Positions 7,210 to 14,880 are shown, counted from the first letter of the stretch. The stretch: 23,048 bases of DNA from Solobacterium sp. UBA636 (GCA_002299675.1 DBOW01000119.1:14299-37346); one strand, 5' to 3'. Numbers and translations: made by a program. The notes: generated from the letters alone by a model not told the origin.

Positions 7210-7620
7210 ATGTTAATGCCTAATAGAACTAAATATCGTCGTCCTCATAGATTAAGCTATGAAGGTAAGTCAAAGGCTGGTACTGAAGTAGCATTTGGTG
7301 AATATGGATTAGTTGCCTTAAATGGTGCTTATATCTCTAACAACCAGATCGAAGCAGCCCGTGTTGCGATGACACGTTATATGAACCGTGGTGGTCAGGT
7401 ATGGATTAAGATTTTCCCTCAGCTGGCTATCACTAAGAAGCCTCTGGAAGTACGTATGGGTTCCGGTAAAGGTGCTCCTGAAGGATGGGTAGCTGTTGTA
7501 CAGAAGGGCAGAGTAATGTTTGAAATCGGTGGTGTTTCTGAAGAAATCGCCAGAGAAGCTTTCAGACTTGCTGCCAACAAACTGCCTGTTAAGTGTAAAT
7601 TTGTAAAGAAAGGTGAGTAA
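7210..7620 (+). CDS. rplP: 50S ribosomal protein L16
   Basis: A 136-residue protein near the A-site side of the 50S, contacting tRNA and 23S rRNA. The ATG at 7210 gives MLMPNRTKYRRPHR, matching the MLMP/MLLP start usual for L16, so it is preferred over the ATG two codons later. WIKIFP, KPLEVRMGSGKGAPEGWVA and the GVSEEIAREAFRLAANKLP helix are diagnostic. It is tightly packed between rpsC and rpmC with 2-bp gaps. Confidence 0.98.
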   Translation: MLMPNRTKYRRPHRLSYEGKSKAGTEVAFGEYGLVALNGAYISNNQIEAARVAMTRYMNRGGQVWIKIFPQLAITKKPLEVRMGSGKGAPEGWVAVVQKGRVMFEIGGVSEEIAREAFRLAANKLPVKCKFVKKGE

Positions 7621-7622
7621 TT

Positions 7623-7823
7623 ATGAACGTTAAAGAAATTAGAGATAAGTCAAATGACGAACTATTAAAGACTTTAGATGAATTCAAAAAAGAATTATTC
7701 GACCTTAGATTTCAAAGAGCAACAGGTTCAATTGATAATCCAATGCGTATCAGAGAGTTAAGAAAGTCTATTGCACGTATCTTAACTGTCTTAAAGGAAA
7801 GAGAAAGTGAGGAAGCTAAGTAA
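7623..7823 (+). CDS. rpmC: 50S ribosomal protein L29
   Basis: A 66-residue two-helix protein at the tunnel exit next to L23. MNVKEIRDKSNDELLKTLDE and the LFDLRFQRATGSIDNPMRI segment are typical. Its stop codon shares a base with the start of rpsQ (TAATG). Confidence 0.97.
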   Translation: MNVKEIRDKSNDELLKTLDEFKKELFDLRFQRATGSIDNPMRIRELRKSIARILTVLKERESEEAK

Positions 7824-8086
7824 TGGAAAGACCAAATTCAAGAAAAGTTCTTCGTGGTGTTGTTGCATCTGACAAGATGGACAAGACAATTGTCGTTGAA
7901 ATTATGGAAAAGAAAGCTCACCCACTTTATGGTAAGAGCACTAAGTTCTCGCGCAGATTTAAGGCTCATGATGAAAACAATGAAGCTCATGTAGGCGACA
8001 CTGTTGAAATCATGGAAACAAGAGCTTTAAGTAAGGATAAGCACTTCCGTCTGGTGAGAATTGTTGAGAAGGCAGTAATTCTATAG
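7823..8086 (+). CDS. rpsQ: 30S ribosomal protein S17
   Basis: An 87-residue OB-fold protein that binds 16S rRNA early in 30S assembly. RKVLRGVVASDKMDKTIVV, HPLYGKSTKFSRRFKAHDE and GDTVEIMETRALSKDKHFR are standard. It starts within the rpmC stop (1-bp overlap), which indicates coupled translation. Confidence 0.97.
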   Translation: MERPNSRKVLRGVVASDKMDKTIVVEIMEKKAHPLYGKSTKFSRRFKAHDENNEAHVGDTVEIMETRALSKDKHFRLVRIVEKAVIL

Positions 8087-8096
8087 GAGGTAAATC

Positions 8097-8465
8097 ATGG
8101 TACAGAATGAAACAAGATTAAAAGTAGCTGATAATACCGGTGCCAAGGAATTACTGATCATCAGATGTTTAGGTGGTTCAAACCGTAAAACTGCAAACAT
8201 TGGTGATATCGTGGTATGTTCGGTAAAGGAAGCTCAGGCTGGCGGTTCTGTTAAGAAGGGCCAGGTTGTTAAGGCTGTTGTAGTTAGAACTAAGTACGGT
8301 ATTTCAAGAGAGAACGGTTCTTATATTAAGTTTGATGATAACGCTGCAGTTATTATTAAGGAAGATAAGACACCAGTTGGTACCAGAATCTTTGGTCCGG
8401 TAGCAAGAGAACTTCGTGATAAGGATTTCATGAAGATTATCTCACTTGCTCCAGAAGTTTTATAA
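8097..8465 (+). CDS. rplN: 50S ribosomal protein L14
   Basis: A 122-residue beta-barrel protein at the subunit interface, and the docking site for the silencing factor RsfS in bacteria. MVQNETRLKVADNTGAKELL, the GSVKKGQVVKAVVVRTK strand and the ending FMKIISLAPEVL are diagnostic. AGGAGG overlaps the end of rpsQ. Confidence 0.98.
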   Translation: MVQNETRLKVADNTGAKELLIIRCLGGSNRKTANIGDIVVCSVKEAQAGGSVKKGQVVKAVVVRTKYGISRENGSYIKFDDNAAVIIKEDKTPVGTRIFGPVARELRDKDFMKIISLAPEVL

Positions 8466-8483
8466 GGAGGAGATCTGAATAAT

Positions 8484-8744
8484 ATGAAGATTAAAAAAGG
8501 TGATAGAGTTCAGGTCATTACTGGACAGGACAAGGGTGTTGTAGGCGAGGTTATCGCTGCATTCCCTAAGGCAGATAAGGTTGTAGTTGAAGGTGTTAAT
8601 ATTCGCCGTAAGCATATGAAGCCTTCTAACGCAAATCCAGATGGCGGTATGATTGATAAGGAATGTCCAATTCATGTATCAAACGTTAAGATCGCTGAAG
8701 GTAAGAAAGCTAAGAAGAAGTCTAAAAAAGGAGGTAAGGATTAA
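8484..8744 (+). CDS. rplX: 50S ribosomal protein L24 (short form with Lys-rich tail)
   Basis: An 86-residue protein, shorter than the roughly 103 residues common in Bacillus. The KOW core is present (KIKKGDRVQVITGQDKG) as are KVVVEGVNIRRKHMKPS and CPIHVSNVKI. After residue 70 the usual extra C-terminal strands are replaced by a Lys-rich tail (KKAKKKSKKGGKD). L24 starts 50S assembly on domain I of 23S rRNA. Its stop overlaps the rplE start by 1 bp. Confidence 0.95.
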   Translation: MKIKKGDRVQVITGQDKGVVGEVIAAFPKADKVVVEGVNIRRKHMKPSNANPDGGMIDKECPIHVSNVKIAEGKKAKKKSKKGGKD

Positions 8745-9283
8745 TGAACCGCCTTCAAGAAAAATATAACACTGAAGTTAAGGCTAATTTAATGAAGAAG
8801 TTTGGTTTTACTTCTTCAATGGAATGTCCTAAGCTTGTTAAGATTGTTATCAACATGGGTGTTGGTGAAGCAGTAGCTAATCCAAAGGCTCTTGAAGAAG
8901 CAGTAGCTGAGCTTACAAGTATTGCTGGTATGAAGCCAGTTATTACTAAGGCTAAGAAGTCAATCGCTAACTTCAAATTAAGAGAAGGTATGCCAATTGG
9001 CTGTAAGGTTACTTTAAGAGGCGAAAGAATGTATGAATTCTTTGATAAGCTGGTTTCAATTTCTCTTCCTCGTGTAAGAGATTTCCATGGTGTATCAAAT
9101 ACTGCATTCGACGGCAGAGGTAACTATACTCTTGGTGTTAAGGAACAGATTATTTTCCCTGAAATTCAGTACGATAAGGTAAACAAGCTTCGCGGTATGG
9201 ATATTGTTATCGTTACAAGTGCTAAGAATAATGAGGAAGCTAAGGCTTTATTAACAGAGCTGGGCATGCCTTTTGCTAAGTAA
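8744..9283 (+). CDS. rplE: 50S ribosomal protein L5
   Basis: A 179-residue protein that binds 5S rRNA in the central protuberance. NRLQEKYNTEV, KLVKIVINMGVGEAVANPK, the ITKAKKSIANFKLREGMPIG segment and RDFHGVSNTAFDGRGNYTLG are family signatures. It starts on the last base of rplX, after AGGAGG inside the rplX tail codons. Confidence 0.98.
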   Translation: MNRLQEKYNTEVKANLMKKFGFTSSMECPKLVKIVINMGVGEAVANPKALEEAVAELTSIAGMKPVITKAKKSIANFKLREGMPIGCKVTLRGERMYEFFDKLVSISLPRVRDFHGVSNTAFDGRGNYTLGVKEQIIFPEIQYDKVNKLRGMDIVIVTSAKNNEEAKALLTELGMPFAK

Positions 9284-9300
9284 GATGGAAGGAGAGAAAA

Positions 9301-9486
9301 ATGGCAAAGACATCAATGAAGGTTAAAGCACATCGTCCTGCTAAGTTCTCTTCTAGAGCTTACACAAGATGTGAGAGATGTGGTCGTCCACACTCAGTTT
9401 TAAGAAAATATAAGTTATGCCGTATTTGCTTCAGAGAGCTGGCTTATCAGGGTCAGATCCCAGGCGTTAAGAAGGCAAGCTGGTAA
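9301..9486 (+). CDS. rpsN: 30S ribosomal protein S14, zinc-binding type Z
   Basis: A 61-residue short S14 of the zinc-dependent form. Cys24, Cys27, Cys40 and Cys43 form a CxxC-x12-CxxC site (CERCGRPHSVLRKYKLCRIC). The ending LAYQGQIPGVKKASW is diagnostic. It sits in the spc part of the operon between rplE and rpsH, as in Bacillus. No zinc-free paralogue is in the window. Confidence 0.98.
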   Translation: MAKTSMKVKAHRPAKFSSRAYTRCERCGRPHSVLRKYKLCRICFRELAYQGQIPGVKKASW

Positions 9487-9503
9487 TAAGGAGGAAGGCA
9501 AAA

Positions 9504-9905
9504 ATGATGAATATGACAGATCCAATTGCGGATATGCTTACCAGAATCAGAAACGGTTTACATGCTGGTATGAAATCAGTAGACGTTCCTGCATCTAAGG
9601 TAAAAGTTGAAATTGCCAAGATCCTTAAGTCTGAAGGCTATATCGACAACTATAAGGTTGAAGGTGAAGGCAAGGATAAGACTATCACTATTGAATTCAA
9701 ATATGCACCAGATGGTTCTAAGGTAATTACTGGTCTTAAGAGAATTTCTAAGCCTGGTTTAAAGGTTTATGCTAAGTCTGATTCTGTTCCTAGAGTATTA
9801 AATGGTTTAGGAACTGCAATCATTTCTACTTCTCGTGGTTTAATGACTGACAAGCAGGCTCGTAAAGAGGGTCTTGGTGGCGAAGTTATTTGCTACGTTT
9901 GGTAA
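9504..9905 (+). CDS. rpsH: 30S ribosomal protein S8
   Basis: A 133-residue protein (MMNMTDPIADMLTRIRNG). It binds the central domain of 16S rRNA and in E. coli represses the spc operon. The ATG at 9504 has AAGGAGGA 8 bp upstream; the ATGs at codons 2 and 4 are possible alternatives and would change only the first residues. STSRGLMTDKQARKEGLGGEV-like end is conserved. Confidence 0.96.
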   Translation: MMNMTDPIADMLTRIRNGLHAGMKSVDVPASKVKVEIAKILKSEGYIDNYKVEGEGKDKTITIEFKYAPDGSKVITGLKRISKPGLKVYAKSDSVPRVLNGLGTAIISTSRGLMTDKQARKEGLGGEVICYVW

Positions 9906-9929
9906 GTTTCAAATAAAGGAGAAAAGTAA

Positions 9930-10472
9930 ATGTCACGTATCGGAAATAAAACGATTACCATTCCAGCCGGTGTTGAAGTTACAGTATCTGCTGGCAATGA
10001 GGTGACTGTGAAGGGTCCTAAGGGAACTTTATCACGTCAGTTCAGTACATTAATTAGCATCAATGTTGATGGTTCAACAATTGTTTGTACAAGAGCCAAT
10101 GAAGAAAAGCACACTAAGCAGCTTCATGGTACTACTAGAGCTTTAATTCACAACATGATTGTTGGTGTAAATGAGGCTTATTCAAAGACTCTGGAAATTG
10201 AAGGTATCGGTTACAGAGCTGCACTTCAGGGCGGCAAGCTTGTGATGAACTTAGGTTATTCACATCAGATTGAATATGTTCCTGAAGAGGGTGTTAAGGT
10301 AGAGGTTCCAAATGCAAATACTATCGTTGTATCTGGAATTGATAAGCAGAGAGTCGGTGAAGTAGCTGCTTTAATCAGAGGCTACCGTAAGCCAGAACCT
10401 TACAAGGGTAAAGGTATTCACTACAAGGGTGAACATATCCGTCGTAAGGAAGGTAAGACTGCTGGTAAGTAA
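9930..10472 (+). CDS. rplF: 50S ribosomal protein L6
   Basis: A 180-residue protein with two related RNA-binding folds, near the GTPase-associated region. MSRIGNKTITIPAGVEV, GPKGTLSRQFS and the C-terminal motif RKPEPYKGKGIHYKGEHIRRKEGKT-like segment (KPEPYKGKGIHYKGE) are typical. It follows rpsH by 24 bp. Confidence 0.98.
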   Translation: MSRIGNKTITIPAGVEVTVSAGNEVTVKGPKGTLSRQFSTLISINVDGSTIVCTRANEEKHTKQLHGTTRALIHNMIVGVNEAYSKTLEIEGIGYRAALQGGKLVMNLGYSHQIEYVPEEGVKVEVPNANTIVVSGIDKQRVGEVAALIRGYRKPEPYKGKGIHYKGEHIRRKEGKTAGK

Positions 10473-10492
10473 TAGGGAAAGGAGTTTAGTTT

Positions 10493-10849
10493 ATGATTAA
10501 TAAAGGATCTAAAAATGTTGAGCGTTTAAGAAGACATGAACGTATTAGAAACAAAGTTAATGGTACAGCTGCCTGCCCTAGATTATGTGTTTTCAGATCA
10601 AATGCACATATTCACTGCCAGGTTATCGATGATACTAAGGGTAATACTTTAGTAAGCTGTAGTTCTGTAGAAATGAAGCTGGCTAATGGCGGTAATATTG
10701 AGGCTGCCAAGACTGTTGGTGCTGAAGTAGCCAAGAGATGTTTAGCTAAGGGTATTGATACAGTTGTATTTGACCGTGGTGGTTATATCTATCATGGCAG
10801 AGTGGAAGCACTGGCTGATGCAGCTAGAGAAGCTGGACTTAAATTCTAG
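10493..10849 (+). CDS. rplR: 50S ribosomal protein L18
   Basis: A 118-residue 5S rRNA-binding protein that works with L5. RRHERIRNKVNGTAACPRLCVFRSN-like start (RLRRHERIRNKVNGT), VFDRGGYIYHGRVEALADAA and REAGLKF are family signatures. The stop codon lies inside the rpsE ribosome binding site. Confidence 0.97.
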   Translation: MINKGSKNVERLRRHERIRNKVNGTAACPRLCVFRSNAHIHCQVIDDTKGNTLVSCSSVEMKLANGGNIEAAKTVGAEVAKRCLAKGIDTVVFDRGGYIYHGRVEALADAAREAGLKF

Positions 10850-10852
10850 GAG
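10848..10852 (+). promoter_or_regulatory. Shine-Dalgarno site that decides the rpsE start
   Basis: AGGAG at 10848-10852 ends immediately before the ATG at 10853 (no spacer) but 6 bp before the ATG at 10859. The second spacing is normal, so 10859 is taken as the rpsE start. Confidence 0.7.
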
Positions 10853-10858
10853 ATGACT

Positions 10859-11392
10859 ATGACACAGAAAGACAATCGTAGACCAAGAAGAAATACACGT
10901 GAAGTTAGAGAAAAAGAATTTGAAGAGCGTGTAGTAAAAATTAACCGTGTTTCTAAGACCGTTAAGGGTGGACGCAGAATGCGTTTCTCTGCTCTTGTTG
11001 TTGTAGGTGACAAGAAGGGCCGTGTAGGTTTTGGAATGGGCAAGGCTAATGAAGTTCCAGATGCAATCAAGAAGGCTGTTGAAGCTGCCAAGAAGAACGT
11101 TATTAGAGTTCCACTTGTAAATGGTTATAGAACTATTCCACATCCAATCGTTGGTGTATATGGTGCTGGTGAAGTTGTACTTAAGCCAGCTGCTGAAGGT
11201 ACCGGTGTTATCGCTGGTGGTGCAATTAGAGATGTACTTGAACTTGCAGGCTGCACAGATGTTGTAACTAAGTGTGTAGGTTCTAGAACTTCTATCAACA
11301 TGGTTCGTGCAACTTTTGCCGGATTAAAGTCATTAAAGACTGTTAATTCTGTTGCCAAGGTTCGTGGCCTGAAGGTTGAGGAAGTTAGATAG
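10859..11392 (+). CDS. rpsE: 30S ribosomal protein S5
   Basis: A 177-residue protein from ATG 10859 (MTQKDNRRPRRNTREVREK); starting at 10853 would add two residues but leaves no spacer after AGGAG. S5 helps decoding accuracy and mRNA helicase action with S3 and S4. VSKTVKGGRRMRFSALVVVG, GFGMGKANEVPDAIKKA and TIPHPIVGVYGAGEVVLKPA are typical. rplO follows after 11 bp; the L30 gene normally found here is missing. Confidence 0.95.
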   Translation: MTQKDNRRPRRNTREVREKEFEERVVKINRVSKTVKGGRRMRFSALVVVGDKKGRVGFGMGKANEVPDAIKKAVEAAKKNVIRVPLVNGYRTIPHPIVGVYGAGEVVLKPAAEGTGVIAGGAIRDVLELAGCTDVVTKCVGSRTSINMVRATFAGLKSLKTVNSVAKVRGLKVEEVR

Positions 11393-11403
11393 GAGACCAG
11401 GCA

Positions 11404-11844
11404 ATGAAATTACATGAGATGAAATATAACGAGGGCGCTAGAAGTTCTATCAAGCGTCTGGGCCGTGGCCAGGGTTCTGGTCAGGGTAAGACTGCCGGTA
11501 AGGGTCACAAGGGTCAGAACGCAAGATCTGGCGGTGGTGTAGCTATCGGTTTTGAAGGTGGTCAGACACCTTTATATAAGAGAATCCCTAAGAGAGGATT
11601 CACAAACTTCACTAGAAAGGAATACGCTGTAATTAATCTTGATGTATTAAACAGATTCGAAGATGGTGCAGTAGTTACTCCAGAAGTTTTAAAGGAAACT
11701 GGTATCGTTAAGAAACAGTTAGACGGTATCAAAGTATTAGGCAACGGCAAGCTTGAGAAGAAGCTTACAGTTAAGTGCAATAAGATTTCTGCTAGCGCAA
11801 AGAAGGCAATAGAAGAGGTAGGCGGAACAGTAGAGGTATTATAA
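11404..11844 (+). CDS. rplO: 50S ribosomal protein L15
   Basis: A 146-residue late-assembly 50S protein. MKLHEMKYNEGARSSIKRLG, the Gly-rich GSGQGKTAGKGHKGQNARSG tail that threads rRNA, and FEGGQTPLYKRIPKRGFTN are diagnostic. It directly follows rpsE without an intervening rpmD, and its stop overlaps the secY start by one base. Confidence 0.97.
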   Translation: MKLHEMKYNEGARSSIKRLGRGQGSGQGKTAGKGHKGQNARSGGGVAIGFEGGQTPLYKRIPKRGFTNFTRKEYAVINLDVLNRFEDGAVVTPEVLKETGIVKKQLDGIKVLGNGKLEKKLTVKCNKISASAKKAIEEVGGTVEVL

Positions 11845-13121
11845 TGTTTAAGACATTTATAGACTTCTTTAAGAACAGGGATATAAGAAAGAAAATTTTC
11901 TTTACCCTGTTCATCCTGTTTATCTTTAGACTTGGAGCTGCAATTCCAGCTCCCGGAATTAACGATACTATTATTAAGCTTGGAAGCAATTCTCTGCTGA
12001 CAATGATGTCAATTCTGGGTGGTGGTTCAATTGAACAGATGTCTATATTCTCTTTAGGTGTTGGTCCATATATTACTTCGAGCATCATTATTGAACTGCT
12101 CGCAATGGATATTATTCCTCCACTTGCAGAGATGGCCAAGTCTGGAAAGAAGGGCAGACAGCAGATGGACAGAATTACCAGATATCTGGCTGTAGTGCTT
12201 TCTTTGGTACAGGGCTACTTTATCGTGCAGCTGTTATCAACAACTTATGGTATAGTAGATAATCCAGGCTTTGTAACATATGCCTATATTTCAATAATCT
12301 TTACAGCTGGTACAATGTTCTTGCTGTGGCTGGCTGATCAGATTACTACCAAGGGTGTAGGAAATGGTGTATCAATCATTATCTTTGCAGGTATTGTTGC
12401 CGGTATGCCATCTAATTTCCAGGAAGTATATTATACTTTCATTGGTGCTGGTGCAACTTCATCTTTGGGATGGATTGGCTTCATCATCTACATCCTGATG
12501 TTTGTCGCAATTATTATTCTGGTTGTAGTAATGCAGATGTCTGAAAGAAGAATTCCTATTCAGTCTTCAACTGCCCAGAGAACTAATCGTACAAAGGGTG
12601 ATTTAAATCATCTTCCATTAAAGATTAATTCGGCTTCAGTTATTCCGGTAATCTTCGCAGGTGCTCTGATTCAGGGACCTCAGATTATTGCTTCATGGGT
12701 TAATACTGATGCCTATAACTGGCTGGCTAAGATCTGTGACTTTAAGTCTCCATTGTTCCTGGCTTTCTATGGTCTGTTAATTATTCTGTTTACTTTCTTC
12801 TATACTAATCTTCAGATTGATCCTAGTAAGATTGCTGAGGATCTGGGTAAGCAGGGCAATTATATTCCTGGTGTAAGACCTGGAAGTGAGACTAAGGATT
12901 ATATCTCGAAGGTATTAAATAGAATCACAGTTCTTGGTGCATTATTATTAACATTTATTGCGCTTCTTCCATATGTAATCAGTAATCTTACTGGTTTATC
13001 GCAATCAGCTGCCGTTGGTGGTACAGGTATCATCATCGTAGTTGGTGTGGCTATGGAAACATATAAGCAGCTTAAAGGTCAGCTGACTTCTAAGCAGTAT
13101 AAGGGTTTTGTAGGTAGATAA
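11844..13121 (+). CDS. secY: Preprotein translocase subunit SecY
   Basis: A 425-residue polytopic membrane protein, the pore of the Sec translocon, working with SecE, SecG, SecA or the ribosome. The N-terminus FKTFIDFFKNRDIRKKIFFT leads into about ten hydrophobic segments. Family motifs include FRLGAAIPAPGI, FSLGVGPYITSSI, RRIPIQ, NRTKGDLNHLPLKINSASVI-like segment (HLPLKINSASVIPVIFA) and PSKIAEDLGKQGNYIPGVRPG. The length is normal. It is coupled to rplO by a 1-bp overlap. Confidence 0.98.
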   Translation: MFKTFIDFFKNRDIRKKIFFTLFILFIFRLGAAIPAPGINDTIIKLGSNSLLTMMSILGGGSIEQMSIFSLGVGPYITSSIIIELLAMDIIPPLAEMAKSGKKGRQQMDRITRYLAVVLSLVQGYFIVQLLSTTYGIVDNPGFVTYAYISIIFTAGTMFLLWLADQITTKGVGNGVSIIIFAGIVAGMPSNFQEVYYTFIGAGATSSLGWIGFIIYILMFVAIIILVVVMQMSERRIPIQSSTAQRTNRTKGDLNHLPLKINSASVIPVIFAGALIQGPQIIASWVNTDAYNWLAKICDFKSPLFLAFYGLLIILFTFFYTNLQIDPSKIAEDLGKQGNYIPGVRPGSETKDYISKVLNRITVLGALLLTFIALLPYVISNLTGLSQSAAVGGTGIIIVVGVAMETYKQLKGQLTSKQYKGFVGR

Positions 13122-13128
13122 AAATATT

Positions 13129-13779
13129 ATGAATCTTCTAATTATTGGTGCTCCAGGCGTTGGCAAGGGCACAATGTCTGAGTATATTGTTGACTATTAT
13201 GGACTGGTACATGTTTCTACTGGAGACATGTTAAGAGGAGCTATTAAGGAATCCAGCCCTGTCGGTTTAAAGGCCAAGGGCTATATGGAACAGGGAAAGC
13301 TTGTTCCAGATGAAATCATCCACGATATTATTGTGGAAAGACTTTCAAAGGATGATGTAAAGAAGGGCTTCTTGTTTGATGGATATCCTCGTAATATCGA
13401 ACAGGCTAAGGATTTGTCGGTAATTCTTGAGGGGCTTGGCATGAAGATTGATGCTGTAGTAAATCTTGAAATCGATGATGAAGTAATTGTTAAACGTATT
13501 ACAGGCAGAAGATTCTGTCCAAACTGTGGACATACATCAAACATCTATTTTGCTCCTGATAAGGTCGAAGGAAAGTGTGATGTATGTGGAAATGATATGG
13601 CTGTAAGAGCTGATGATAACGAGGAATCGCTTAAGGTCAGACTCGCAACTTATCATGAGCTTACTAAACCAGTTATTGCATACTACAAAGAGCTTGATCT
13701 AGTTAAGTCAATTAATGCAGACCAGAAAATGGATGCAGAATTTGAGGATATCAAGAAGGCTTTGGAAGGCATTAATTAA
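13129..13779 (+). CDS. adk: Adenylate kinase, zinc-binding LID type
   Basis: A 216-residue enzyme interconverting ATP + AMP and 2 ADP in the cytoplasm. The P-loop GAPGVGKGT is at residues 7-15, HVSTGDMLR binds AMP, and DGYPRN replaces the more usual DGFPRT. The LID carries Cys130, Cys133, Cys150 and Cys153, a four-Cys zinc site typical of Gram-positive enzymes. RADDNEE and the Arg residues that follow are conserved. No clear Shine-Dalgarno site is seen in the 7-bp gap after secY, so translation probably depends on coupling. Confidence 0.97.
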   Translation: MNLLIIGAPGVGKGTMSEYIVDYYGLVHVSTGDMLRGAIKESSPVGLKAKGYMEQGKLVPDEIIHDIIVERLSKDDVKKGFLFDGYPRNIEQAKDLSVILEGLGMKIDAVVNLEIDDEVIVKRITGRRFCPNCGHTSNIYFAPDKVEGKCDVCGNDMAVRADDNEESLKVRLATYHELTKPVIAYYKELDLVKSINADQKMDAEFEDIKKALEGIN

Positions 13780-14528
13780 TGATTAGTTTAAAATCTAGTC
13801 GTGAAATAGAACTTATGGACAGGGCAGGCACAGTTGTCGCCCTGGTCCACAAGCGTCTTAAAGAAGAAATTAAGCCTGGCATGACCACCAAACATATCGA
13901 TCAGATTTGTGAGGAGGTTATCAGGGAAAATGGTTGTACTCCATCTTTCAAAGGATTATATGGGTTTCCCGGTTCAGTATGCACTTCAGTAAATGAAGTG
14001 CTTGTTCACGGTATTCCTGGTAGCCAAATACTGAAAAATGGTGATATAATAAGCGTCGACGTCGGCGCCTGCTACAAGGGATATCATGGCGACAGTGCCT
14101 GGACATTCCTGGTGGGAGACGTTGATGAAAAGACAAGAGACTTATGCAGAGTTACTGAAGAAGCGCTCTACAGGGGTCTTGAGCAGGTCAGACCTGGAAA
14201 CAGGATAGGAGATATCTCCTGGGCAATACAGTCTTATGTAGAAGCTCATGGATATTCATGCCCTATTGAGTATACGGGTCATGGCATCGGCAAAAGTGTT
14301 CATGAAGATCCATATGTGCCAAATGTTGGAAGGCCACACACTGGTCCGATCCTCAAAAGAGGAATGTGTATTGCCATCGAACCAATGGTATTTATGGGAA
14401 AGCCTCATTGTCATACGTTAGATGATGACTGGGGAGTTGTAGCCAATGATCATTCACTGTCTGCACATTATGAGCATACCATCGCAATTACAGCAGATGG
14501 TTATAAGATTCTAACGAAGGAGGACTAA
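13779..14528 (+). CDS. map: Type I methionine aminopeptidase
   Basis: A 249-residue cytoplasmic metalloprotease that removes the initiator Met from new proteins. All five metal ligands are visible: Asp94, Asp105 (GYHGDSAWTF), His168 (TGHGIG), Glu201 (IAIEPM) and Glu232 (YEHTIAIT). His77 in VLVHGIP matches the conserved substrate-side His. It starts in the adk stop (TAATG), with GGAAGG 9 bp upstream. Part of the gene (about 14050-14120) is richer in GTC, GCC and GAC codons than its neighbours. Confidence 0.97.
   Translation: MISLKSSREIELMDRAGTVVALVHKRLKEEIKPGMTTKHIDQICEEVIRENGCTPSFKGLYGFPGSVCTSVNEVLVHGIPGSQILKNGDIISVDVGACYKGYHGDSAWTFLVGDVDEKTRDLCRVTEEALYRGLEQVRPGNRIGDISWAIQSYVEAHGYSCPIEYTGHGIGKSVHEDPYVPNVGRPHTGPILKRGMCIAIEPMVFMGKPHCHTLDDDWGVVANDHSLSAHYEHTIAITADGYKILTKED
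14517..14523 (+). promoter_or_regulatory. Shine-Dalgarno site supporting a TTG start for infA
   Basis: AAGGAGG at 14517-14523 lies 9 bp before TTG 14533. No ATG or GTG in the infA frame lies nearby at a position that would keep the conserved N-terminus, so the strong site backs TTG as start. Confidence 0.75.
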
Positions 14529-14532
14529 ACAT

Positions 14533-14751
14533 TTGGGAAAGCAAGATGTTATTGAAATTGAAGGTTTGGTAATTGATACTTTACCAAATGCACAGTTCAA
14601 GGTGAGACTTGAAAACGGTCACGAAATCCTGGCTCACGTTTCTGGTAAAATCCGCATGCATTACATCCGCATTTTACCGGGCGATAAAGTTACCGTAGAG
14701 ATTTCACCTTATGATTTAACACGTGGGCGTATTACATTTAGACATAAATAG
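14533..14751 (+). CDS. infA: Translation initiation factor IF-1
   Basis: A 72-residue OB-fold protein that occupies the 30S A site during initiation. The sequence (M)GKQDVIEIEGLVIDTLPNA, ELENGH-like LENGHEILAHVSGKIRMHYI, and LPGDKVTVEISPYDLTRGRI is unmistakable, and 72 residues is the normal length. The start codon is TTG, supported by a strong AAGGAGG and by the exact match of the N-terminus to the family (MAKEDVIEIEG in others). It lies 4 bp after map. Confidence 0.96.
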   Translation: MGKQDVIEIEGLVIDTLPNAQFKVRLENGHEILAHVSGKIRMHYIRILPGDKVTVEISPYDLTRGRITFRHK

Positions 14752-14766
14752 TCTAGGAGGGAAAAC

Positions 14767-14880
14767 ATGAAAGTAAGACCATCTGTAAAACCAATCTGCG
14801 ATAAGTGTCGTGTTATTAAGCGTAAAGGTCGCGTAATGGTTATTTGTGAAAACCCTAAGCACAAACAAAGACAAGGTTAA
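14767..14880 (+). CDS. rpmJ: 50S ribosomal protein L36, zinc-binding form
   Basis: A 37-residue protein starting MKVRPSVKPICDKCRVIKRK. Cys11, Cys14, Cys27 and His32 form the zinc-ribbon of the C+ form. It is the smallest 50S protein and packs against 23S rRNA near the GTPase region. TAGGAGGG precedes it, and it has its standard place between infA and rpsM. Confidence 0.98.
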   Translation: MKVRPSVKPICDKCRVIKRKGRVMVICENPKHKQRQG

